From contig OX104132.1 in assembly GCA_944470555.2 (NCBI GenBank), positions 352,931 through 416,930 on the forward strand: 64,000 bases of DNA. Direction: 5' to 3'. A program made the position numbers and the translations under genes. Below, piece by piece: positions 40,701 through 52,700 of the stretch. Under the pieces are notes generated by a model. It had not been told where the DNA came from and did not search any database. It worked only from the letters and a program-made list of their open reading frames with translations. Positions within the stretch are counted from its first letter, which is position 1. Each line of letters starts with the position of its first letter. Source of the DNA: Heterobilharzia americana. Taxonomy: Eukaryota > Platyhelminthes > Trematoda > Strigeidida > Schistosomatidae.

Positions 40701-43416
40701 GAGGATAGCAGTCAGAAGAAACTTGGGTGCTGACAGAGTTGTGAGGGCGGTTGACACTTCCCGGCTGCCCACACCGTGGAAGGCTATTTCTTCTTAAGGT
40801 ACCTGAAAGAGATTTGTGTGACCGCAGAGCCCATCGGACATCTGCTTGAGGCCTGTCACACCCAGCCTTTTGAGTATGATTATTTTGAATTTTTGTATTT
40901 TTGGGGCCGGATGGGCGAAAGGAAACGACAAGTGAACCAACACCGCCGGCCCGGCAGACCGTGGGGCGTGGTGGAGTGTGTTATTTTTGGGGCCGACCTT
41001 TTCTAACCCCCCCTTCCACTGAGAAGGCAGCATCAGCTTGGCACTGCTGGTCATCCAAGGGAAACACCTTACTGCTGTCACACCCCATCCAGCTAGCAGC
41101 AGTACGACTTCGCCCTCAGACCCCCATCATAGTGTAGCAATTTACACTATAACGGTAACTGCTTTTCGTCTAACCACTACCCAACAGACCTTTCTGGTAT
41201 GGTAGGACCTCGAGGGAACAAGCGTTCCACCAGCATAGCTCGTTGGGTCATTGTGATATGCAAGCCCGACCACCACGTCAAGGTAGCAGCTATCGGTCAG
41301 TCTTGTCTATCAGTCAGATGATCGTCAAGGAATCGATACATTAGTAGGTAGCTTTTCGTTGCGAACTAAAATCATCTGGAGAATCATTAGAAACTGAAGA
41401 ATAGTAGAGCTTCTGTTTTTTTTGGAGAATCCTGTGTTGCACTTAATGGCAATATAGAATCGGATCAGAGATATTCAGTTTGAACGTCTATACATTCAAC
41501 TTGTGATAAGCTTAGATGATAGACACAAAATCGCTCATCCTACCTAACAACGTTTGGTGGGAGGTGGCTTGCAGCATCATTAGTTGTCACACACCAACCA
41601 GCTGGAGCAACTGAGGCATCTAATTTACGTCATAGTCTTAAAGTTATCCTCATTAGTTCATGAACTTTCCTAAGTAAATCAGGGCAGATTAGTTTGTTAT
41701 CAAAGTAGTAATGTGATGCCAGTTATATGTCACACTTTTTCGACTTAATACTCACCATAGTATACACTCTGGCTGTGAAACATCTGTCATTCAAGTCTCC
41801 ACTATGAAGAAAATCTATTTTTGAGATTAAGGTGTATTGTAAGACGTTTGCTTTAGTTTTTGGCTACTCTATTGTGAATTATGAGGTCTTATGTGTAAAT
41901 CATACTTTACCTTTTGTTTTAACGTGCTCAGTAATAACGCTTAACCCTTTTCATGCAGCAGACTGTCACTGATGTTTGTAAATGACCATTGGACGGATTA
42001 CTATGCAGAAAATTTATGCCTCTGGTGGATGATCTTGCTTGCATTGTGTTCTCTAAGATGGGTGGTTTCATCATGAATCCCTTTCATTGTCTTTCTAGAC
42101 AACATCATCCACAGAACTAACGTCAGTATGAAGTGAGCTGTCAATATCTCTCCACTAGTGATTTAATAGCTTGCCTTGATGAAGTGGTCTGTGATTGGTT
42201 GTTTCCTTTGGCTGTTGTGTCACTGACTATATAGACTTTCCTGTTGGCCGTTCCTCTACTTGACCTCTGACCTTTCTGTCACTTATCATTTTTCTTATTG
42301 GTTGATAGATTGGGTCTATGTCTATACATCTATTGATTGCTGACTGACCTGAATGCCAAGCTTCTAGGAATTCTCTGATATTCTCTGTTTCCTCTGTCCA
42401 AAATTTCTACATTGTCAAAATTGAATTCATGTCCATTGTTGTTATCCACGTGGATTGAAATGGGTGATGAAATGTCGTGGCGTTTAATAGCCAATTGGTG
42501 TTCATGTAGACGAAGGCGAAGAGGGCGACCACTTTGTCCAATGTAGTGTTGACTAAAGTGTTTGAAGTTGATTTTGTAAATGATATTCGGTTGGCCTCCT
42601 TTGGTTGTCTCATCCTTTGGTCTCCATAATACGGATTGGAGGAAATTTGTTGGTTTATGAACCACACCAATTCCAAGTGGTTTGCCTCAGTAATCTTGTC
42701 GTGATTTCTGATATATTCTTTATGTATGGTAGGACGATGCGTTTGTTGATTTCTGTTGATGACTTTGTAGTTGATGATGGATGGGATATGCATCTTGTGG
42801 TAAAGTTTCGTGGGTAGTCGTTCTTCTTTAGGGTGGACATCAAATAATTTTCTCCGTGAAGTTATTGTACTGTAGTGTGTTCTCGCTCTTTTGAATAGAG
42901 TCTGCACGCAACTGACCTTGTGTGTCGTTGGGTTGTTGCTACTGTATTTGAGGATTTGATCAGTGTGTTGGCTTCCTGTACACTTGGGTTTCCAGCTTTC
43001 CGGCATTTGTTCTACTGACTAGAACATCCAGGAATGATAGTTGGTTGTTTGACTTCTCCTCACTTGTGAATTTGATGCCACTGAAAACGTTTTGATCAAA
43101 TTGTGGGCGTTTTCTATATCATCTTTTTTAATGATGAAAAAAGGGTCGTCCAGATAGCGAATCCAGAGTTTTGGTTTAATCATAGGTAGGATGATGGCTT
43201 CCAGTCTCTGCATCACTGCTTCACGATTAAAGAACCCAGCTCAGAGAACACAATACAACCAAGACCATCCACTTGAGCTAAAAATATTCTTCACTTTTCA
43301 GTAACCTCCTCTGATGAAAATAGTTTATGATTGGTCGTTTCGTTCGATTGTTGAGTGCTTGTCTGTCCGACCTCGGACCCTGTTGATTTGCTCCTGACTT
43401 TTGTTATTGGTTGATA

Positions 43417-43454
<38 letters not shown>

Positions 43455-46400
43455 CTCTCTTGGCTGCTGACTGATGTGAATGCCAAGCTTGTAGGAATTC
43501 TGTGATATTCTTTGTGTTTCGTCTGTCAGAGATTTGCAGATTTTCAAGATTGAATTAATGTCCGTTGTTATCGACGTAGATTGAAATGAGTGATGAGTGT
43601 TGTGAGGTTGAATATCCAATTGGTTTTTATGTTGATGAAGGCGAAGACGACGACCACTTTGTCCAATGTAGTGTTGATCACAACTGTTGCAGTTGATTTT
43701 TGTGAATGATCTTTGGTTAGTGTTTTTTGTGTGTTGTATCGTTTGTTATGGATAATAATGTTGTTTTTAGGTAATTTGTTGGTTTGTTAGTCACAGGAAT
43801 TTTGAGTGGTCAGAGTAATGTTGTTGTGAAGTGTGATGTGTTGTTTTTGTAGGTTAGAGTGATGTGTTAGTTGATTTTTGTGGATGATGTACAGGATAGG
43901 TATCTTGTGATGAAGTTTCGTAGGTAACCGTTGTTCTTTAGGCTAGAGGGTTGTATGGCAACTAATTTTGTGCGTTGTTGCTACTGTAGTTGAGGATTTG
44001 ATAAGTGTGTGCTGACTTCCTGTACACTTGAGTTTCCGATTTTTTGGCATCGGTTCTACTGACTACAACATCCAGGAATGGCAGCTGGTTGTTCGATTCC
44101 TTATCCATTATGAATCTGATGTCATTGATCGAGCTATATATCCTTTCTAAATCATCTTTTTCAATCCTAATAGAATTATCCTCTGCTTAGCAGATCCAAG
44201 TTTTTGGTTTGAACATAGGTAAAGTGATGCCTCCCAGTCTTTGCGTCACTGTTTCTGCTGTTAATGTGGATATTGGTGATCTCATTGAAGTTCCTTTCGC
44301 CTGTTTGTATATCTGGTCATTAATTTGGAAGTATGTTGTCAGACAGTATCCAATATTGATAATGGAAGAGATCGAAAACTGATAGTTTTCGATCTCTCCT
44401 GTCTAGTTGTTAGGGCTTGTTTAGAATTTTTCGGTTCACTCCTGCAGTCGACGAGGAAATCCCCTTTTAGTTTCAGTAAGGTGGGTGTTTTGTGGGTTAG
44501 TAAGTTGCAATTTGTAGAGTGATTGGGAGAGCTATGGGTTGCTGGGACGGCTAGGGGACAGTTGTGATTCCTATCTGTGTAGGTACCTTAATGAGAATAG
44601 TAGGATAGTAGTAAAGAATGAAAAAGAAGCAGAAAAAAAGGAAAGAGAAAAGCATGTGGGAGTTGCCTGGAAGGTAAAAGTAGATAGCGTAGGTCTATTT
44701 TCTAGCGAAGGATTTTTAGGTAATTTAGGTGTATTAAGGAGAGAGAGTGAGTGGTAGGTAGAAGAGAGGCGAGGATGGGCTAGTGACGTTGGTGACTCCC
44801 TGAGTACGTACGTGGATGATAGGAGACAAAGGTCGATGGGTTCTATCAGACTTGAACATTTAAATTTTGTGCTTTGTGAAAGGCCTGTATCTGCATTGTC
44901 GTTCTATTGGTGTTTATAATGATGCTTCTTTCGTGACTGGTGATTCGTCTATTTTGCCACTATGGAGGTAACCAAACTGCTTTAGTCATGACGTTACTGA
45001 AAGGTACTGCTGAATGTTACAGTCATTCTGAATTAACTATATAGTAATGATTGGATAGTGGCTAGCAGTGGAATCCAGGATGCCAATTTCGTCCTATTTG
45101 GGACTCGTCAGCTGGACTTACCTGCCTCCCAGTGAGTGATGTTGTTCCCACGGGGATACGAACTTTGGACTGATCGCTTCAAACGCCAGTGGGTTATCCA
45201 CTGGACCACCGAGCCACGATAACCACTTCTTGTGCAACGGGCGTAAAAGAAATTAACTTTACAATCGACGTAAATTGTCAATCATATTTGCTAATTATCA
45301 GTTGTTTGATGTGGTTGATTGATTTCAAAGACAAAGTGTATTTCATCTTTATTTACTCCATATATCACTTCTGTTCAAGTTTTGACTTGGAAAAGTATCT
45401 CTTAAACTAACCTAAACTAGTAATGTATGGTTTGAAAGAGAAATCATTCGTATTAATGTAATGTCGTCTTCTTGGGTTTACACGGTGATACTTTATTATT
45501 CACCTACAAAGAAGTGAGTATAGCTCATGAACACTGGGATACCGATGTTTCCTACAATTATTGACTGACATTTCAATTACTTGGTTGAATATTGTTGTGA
45601 TTACCATCCATGTTACTGTAATACATTCACAAGTCATTCAGAAGTCCCCCTACAATTTACACGATTTTCTATCAATTTCATCTCCTTCTCTCGTCATTTC
45701 GTTTTCATCTATATGTCGACTATCTCAAATGAATATGCCAATAATTGATGAATAGTATTCAACTCGTCAGCAGAGAGACATGATTTCTTCTAACCAATGA
45801 ATCACTGATTTGTAAACTGTTCCATGTATCAAGACATATTATATAAAAGATGGAATTCATAGCCCCCTAGTACAGTTGTAGGAAACGAGAAGATTGAGAC
45901 GAAGGAAGGAGTGCTTGTCATTGACATCTTGTAAAGTAGTCATCATCACTTTCCACTAAAACAGTCAACTTCACAATGTGCCTCATTTCCCCTTCTGCTT
46001 CTATCTCTTAATACGCTCACATTGTCTCTTACATTTCTCTGGGCAAAATCTCTACCCATTGCTAGTAATTGCCTATGATTGCCTATTGCCTATGAACATA
46101 CGACTACACTGCCGCTTCGCCTTTTCACTTTGTTCTCCCAAGTCTCTCTGACCTGACTCCATGACTGCCCATAAGGATTTATATCTTCCTCACACCATCT
46201 ATCGCATGTCACATTCGGACACCCAACTCATCGTTTCCTATTCTGGTTCCACTGCACAGCATGCTCTGGAGTGTGTTATCCTCAAACAGTCTTCTCCGTC
46301 TATGTCGAATCCAATCCAATCGAATCCATCTCCACTTTCTGGTTGTGCACATTTGTTGGGCGATAGGTTGTTGTCTGGTTGGTTCGTTGTGAGAGTGATT

Positions 46401-49400
46401 TGCTTGTTGGTTATTGTTATTATTCTGGACGTCTGATCTGATCTAATCTGATCTTATCTTCAGTATGGAGTGGGCGTAGGCGGTAGTTGTTGATGTATTT
46501 GTGTAGTTGATTGGAGATGGTTTTGGTAATGCGTGAAGTCTGTGAAGTATTTGGAAGGAGTGACTTCACTGAGGTTAGTGTTGAAAATCGTGATGTTGTT
46601 GACGCTTTATTCTGAGTGTATTGGAGTGCAGTAGACGTTCACACTGATTTCAGAATAATGCAGGAAGGTGTGTTTTGTTGTTTTTTGGATGTTGGGTGGC
46701 TTTGACGTCGTGACGTGTGCCTGTATCGCTTGTAGTTGATACGATGCTGCATAGTTGGTTGGGTAGTTGGGTAGGTGAAAGAGACAAGTTTGTTTAGATT
46801 TCTCCCATTGATGTTGCTTGTTGTTGTTGGTTGGTTGGTTGGTTGGGTCTGTTCATCACCTGTGTCTTGTGTATGTTAACGTGAATGAAGTCTTGTGTTT
46901 TCTGTCCTGGTTGTTCTGGTAAGTTGTTATTTTTGTGCTATAGATCTTCGAGTTTGTGCTATATTAGACATGAATCATGATTGTGGAGATGGAAATGTTC
47001 AAGTGTGTTTTGATTGGTGAAGCAGCGTGTGTCTATCTTCTCGCTCCTCACAGTTTGTTGTATGATGTAGTCTAGTGGACGGTAATGAGGAAGATGATGA
47101 GTGATAGTAGGTGACAACCTTTTCTTGTGTTCCTTCTGTCTTCACTTGAAGGATATGACTGAGCTTTCCATTGTGAATGACTTGGCATGTAGCATAATTG
47201 CTGTTGGTTAACCATCTTGTAAATAATCCATGGACTACTTCTAATCAGAGAAGTATACATTTCAAGTCGGAAATCCTGTGAGTATTGGTGTCACAAGGTG
47301 TTTGCGAATTCAAATGACGCACAGGCATCCTCATACTTTCTTCATGGGAATCGTCTTACTGAATTCGATATTTTCCTTTCGCTTCTTCCCTTCGTTTTAC
47401 TAGTTCCTATCACTTTTGATCTCCTTCCTCTTTATGATGTTCCTGGTATTATCCCGTCCTTGATTAATCTGAATTAATAGATGTCTAGGGGTACATGGAT
47501 TCCTGTGTGGATACCTCAATATTGTCTGCAGTTTCAGTCTTGATATTAATGATGAATAGTGGCTAGCAGGAGAATCCAGCTTGACTCGTGTTTCGTTTTT
47601 TTTGGGATTCATCAACCGAATGTACCTACCTCTTAGTAACCTATGCTGTTCCCATTAAGACTGGCACCGGGGAGAGTTCGCTTTAAATGCTAGAATGTTA
47701 TCCACTGGCGGACTGAGTCACGATGGTCACCAAGTCAATCGCGCATCCCTGATTCCACTTCTAGCCACTATCCATCATAAATCCCTTTATTATTATTCAT
47801 CCTAGTGCATTCCTGCTTAGTGTACTGTTTGTTATATGGTGTGGCGACTTGAACCATTGTACGCTAAAGCCACATCCTATGTTTATTTTGTCTATTTGTC
47901 TTCGAATCGATAGTACCGTCTGTCTATTCAAACTTCTGTTGTTGATGTAGATTTGAAACGATCTTCTTCTGATAGACCAGATGTGTGTTATCTCTTCAAC
48001 GTTCAAGCAAAATTAATTCGGCTTTTAAGTTATAGTATGCACAATCTTTTTGATAATTCATCGGACAACGCCCCCCTTAATATGCAGACTAATTTGATTG
48101 AACGTCTATAAGAATGGTAAATAATGGAGAAGAAAAAACACCCATTTTCTATTGTTTTACTGTTCACCTTAATTTCTCTGTATGTATTACAGCTACAAAA
48201 GTTTTATAGTTTTGCCTTTTTATTTCACATATGTCGTTGTTTTTTGAGTTAAGTTGTTCTCTTCCTTTCTTATTGTTAGCTTAGCCTGACATCATTGTGT
48301 TTTTGTTTTGTTGTTGTGGAGTTCGAAGATAATGACCACAGATGTATCGTTCATAAGTTGATTAGTCTGTAATAGTTAGTACAGCTATGATGATGGTGCA
48401 GACATTGCACGTCCCTATCCTTACTTTCGCTTTCATAGAGAGAAGACACATCGGCTGACTGGCTTCCCGAAGGCTTTCACCAATCGGCATCAGTTCATCT
48501 TTCCGATTCCGGGGAGGAATAATCTTGTTTTTATGTTTTATATTTTCTTCGTGCTTTGAAGTTTATTTAGTGATTGGATTGGTTTTATGGGGTAGTGGTG
48601 CTAGCTCTATGCCCAACCTTCCCTGTTTACCCCGGACTTAAGACCGGCTAGTAACTAGTGAACTGGTTAATCAGGTGAGATAGAGATCTATTGCACTCAG
48701 CACAAAAAACAAGATCTGGATTTTCAACATCAACGTCAAGTCAGTACTGCCATATAGTTCAGAAACTTGGCGCGTCACGAAAAGCACTTCCAAAAAACTG
48801 CAGGCATTCATCAACAGCTGTATACGCTCGATACTGGAGATCAGATGGCCAGAAAGAATAAGCAACAAGGAACTCTGAGAACAAACCAACCAAGAACCTA
48901 TCACGCAACAAATATGCCGAAGAAGCAAGTGGAGATGGATTGGGCATACACTGAGAAGGTCGACTGGGGACATCATGCGCCACCCTAGAGCCTTGAGTGG
49001 AATCCAAAAGGGAAACCACCAGCTGGGTGTCCTAGATGAGGGTGACATGGAGGAGATGATATATGAGGAAAAAATGAAAGGTTGTGGGCATTCGTGGTGC
49101 CAGGTTCAAGAGACTGCAGAGGACAGAGTGAGATGGAGGCGTGCTACTGAAGCCTTATGTTGCATTAGGAACCCAAGGGGAAAAAATAATATGATAACAT
49201 GATGATAGTTGAGTCGTGATTGATTTACTTGAACAATCGAAATATTCTTGTGTAGTAGAGTAGTTCAAAGGTTTGTAATCCCCACTTACTGAGATATTTG
49301 GCCGTATATCTGGGTGTAGTTCTTAAGTTGTATTGTTGTTGTTACATTGAATATGAGATAACAGTTGTCAATAGAAATTACGTAATGAGTTTCATCCTGC

Positions 49401-49762
49401 TTGAGTTGAATATCATTGTTACCATTTGTTATAACCTTGTAGTGACTACTTGATGTAACCCCAGTTATTTATAAATCGACGGCTGGACAATAAGCTTTAG
49501 ATTCCACCCTTGATAGTCGCGCGTTTTCTCCGTAATTACTTATTGGCTACCGAAGGCTAACAATTTCATTGTTTTCCTAGACAACATCATCCACAGAACT
49601 AACATCAGTATAAAGTGAGCTGTCAATATCTTTCTGTAAGTGACTCAGTAACTTCCTCTGATGAAAATACTTTATGGTTGGTCGTTTCCTTCGATTGTTG
49701 AGTGTTTGTCTGTCGGTCTCAAACCCTGTAGATTTGCTCCTGACTTTTGTTATTGGTTGATA

Positions 49763-49796
<34 letters not shown>

Positions 49797-52700
49797 CTCT
49801 CTTGGCTGCTGACTGATGTGAATGCCAAGCTTGTAGGAATTCTGTGATATTCTTTGTGTTTCGTCTGTCAGAGATTTGCAGATTTTCAAGATTGATTAAT
49901 GTCCGTTGTTATCGACGTGGATTGAAATGAGTGATGAAGTGTTGTGAGGTTGAATATCCAATTGGTTTTTATGTTGATGAAGGCGAAGACGACGACCACT
50001 TTGTCCAATGTAGTGTTGATCACAACTGTTGCAGTTGATTTTTGTGAATGATCTTTGGTTAGTGTTTTTTGTGTGTTGTATCGTTTGTTATGGATAATAA
50101 TGTTGTTTTTAGGTAATTTGTTGGTTTGTTAGTCACAGGAATTTTGAGTGGTCAGAGTAATGTTGTTGTGAAGTGTGATGTGTTGTTTTTGTAGGTTAGA
50201 GTGATGTGTTGGTTGATTTTTGTGGATGATGTACAGGATAGGTATCTTGTGATGAAGTTTCGTAGGTAACCGTTGTTCTTTAAGGTGCAGATCAAGTGAA
50301 AATCTTTGGCGTAAGAAATACAATGAATATCAGATAATTCCTAGATGCTTGGCACTCACGTCAGTCATCGATACATAGATGCATAGAAACAGATGCAAGT
50401 TACCAACCAATGAGGAAAGTAATGAACAGCGAAAAGTTCAAAGCTCAAGCAGAAAAACAGCCGGTGAGAAAATCTATCCAATCAATGTTAGAATAACCGA
50501 AGAAATCAACCAATCAGAAAACACTTCATCAGGGGAAATAATTGAGTCACCCATAGGAGATGTTTACGCTTCACTTCCCGTTGACGTCAGTGCTGTGGAT
50601 GATTTTGTATAGAAAGACAATGAAAGAGCTTCACAAATAAACCACCCAGCTCTGTAAATACAACACCGTCAAAATATTTTTGTAAAGTCGCAATGAATTC
50701 GAAGGCCATATTTTATTGATAATCAGTTTACCCAATACTCAACTTATTCAGCTCTATGAAGTCTAATTTTGATCCTGACGTCTGTAGAACTCATACCCAT
50801 CGATTGAAGAGACTTCAGCTATCAAATTTATCTTGGACGGTATCATTTGTGAGAGCTGTACAATGAAAACTGATCAGTTTTTAAGGCTAATTTGTTGTTG
50901 ACAGGAGAAGAAATGTAGATTGTTCTTTCTCTCATTGAATTGAAGAAGTTTGTATATCTTAGGAGAGTTATAATTCTCAAGGTCTGTGTACATTGAAAGA
51001 TCATTCTCAGAATGGTTTGTGACTTCGAAAATCATTTTTATTAGTGGAATAATATAGTCACATATGAGAAGGATAGATAGACAAAAATATAGGATGGCAT
51101 ATATGACTTGAAATTGTAGATTGAATTCTGTTGTCTAATTTGGCATAGGGTGTGTGTAAAATCGATTATTTGGTTGTGAGAGACTTAGAATGGCGTTTTA
51201 TTGGCTGAGATCTTTATCAATAATCAGAGAATCAGAAGTGGCCTAATGTTAGAATGGACAGTGAAGGTGAGGAATAGTTTATAGTTATTTGGGCTTTTAT
51301 ATACTGCTGTGGGAAGTCAGTACTTCTTGGTTGCTTGCACCGTTGAAAATGTTTCTGTAAAGTAAGCTAAAGATGAACTTCCATATAAATTCACATGCTG
51401 CTATGAAGTTAAATTATGTAGGCTATATCTGGATACAGGTTATTCAGTGTTGACACTCACACCTTCCAGCATGTCTCAGTGAAGGTAAATCCCGACCGAA
51501 CAACAATTCCATTCTACAATATTTTGTAGCTTGTGAACACACAATATCACTCATTTTATTTAGTGTGGTTTACAGTAGGTTGTACCTGGACGTGTGCGGA
51601 AATGTTCACTGTTAATTGCTAACGCTTTAGCAATACAAACATGAAAACCCGAATTGTTCAACAAAAAACAATATGTAAACATTCTTAATCTCAAAATCCA
51701 ACTAGATCTGAATCGGTTTAGCCATGGGTTGTCTCTTAGGATCAGTACTAGCAGATATTTCTCTGCTATATATATTGAAAATCTGGCTGGTGAACTCATC
51801 GTTGAAATTTTTCTTTACAAGAAATGTATGAATGATATCATAGTGATTTGTGAAAGACATCAGGATATGGCGTGTCTACTAAAACGTCTTAACACATACA
51901 TGTTAGCCTGACTTTTGTGAAAGAGAATAATCATCATCTGCGATTACTCAATGAACGAGAAGATGGTTCAATAAGACGATCAGTTTACAGAAAGCCATTC
52001 ATCATCCCAATGTTTATCTTAGTACATGTATGTAAAATTGATGAAAAATAATTCTCTTTTCAATGGAATCATTTTTAGAGGTTATACAATCATAATCATT
52101 AATTACAACAAAATATATATGTCTATCAATAGCTAATTGGTTACTACAAGGTCATCGAAAGCAATCACTGAGGTCACAAAGTGATTATGGTTAGATGGTC
52201 AACCCAAGGTCATCGAAAATTGCCTATAGGATTACAGTAAATCAACAAATAATAAATAAATAAATATGTAAAATGTCATAGGTAGATTATGATAAAGGTA
52301 AAATTAGAGATTGAAGGTATCTCTTGTGAACTGAGAGATGAAGGTAGAACCTCTAAATTGCCAAGGTGTTCTGGTGTGTTGTGGTATGGAATTTGCACTT
52401 CCTTGGAAATGTTTGATTTGATTTCCTAAATGACTTTGAAATGCGATTCTGGTGGAGGAAGTTGACTAGAATAAAAGAGATGCTGAATAGTCGATCTGTT
52501 GATGACTTTACACTCTACTTTAGATAGGCATACAGGGTAGTGGAGTGGATGCGTTTGTATGGAGTATGCTTTATACGGTAAATGTAACGAGTTATCCCAT
52601 AGTATGTGAGTTGATCGATATGCTTTGAGGTGGCCTGAGGCGCTAGTTTTTCGTTTATACAACACTGTTGTATCAGTTATTGACTAGAGAAAACATTCTG

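Larger units (their letters stand above)
37358..41305 (-). mobile_element. RTE-clade retrotransposon, full length or nearly so, antisense to the host gene
   Basis: From the 5' side, it consists of a leader (40,800-41,305), a Ser/Pro-rich region (40,570-40,760), an APE endonuclease, an RT, a 3' untranslated region and a trinucleotide tail (CAT on the plus strand, 37358-37375). Such short tandem tails are a hallmark of RTE elements. The 5' boundary is set by similarity with the other copy at 22,495. The coding part is one long reading frame interrupted by only a few single-base indels, so this is the youngest-looking copy of its family here. Confidence 0.88.

Noticed and set aside
44325..44757. 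Two plus-strand open frames, one with a Lys/Glu-rich stretch
   Set aside because: Composition-driven, no domain, inside a large intron full of repeats.
46838..46855. GGTT tandem run as a telomere-like or regulatory array
   Set aside because: Only four to five units inside an RTE fragment; the twin copy at 60.8 kb has fewer.
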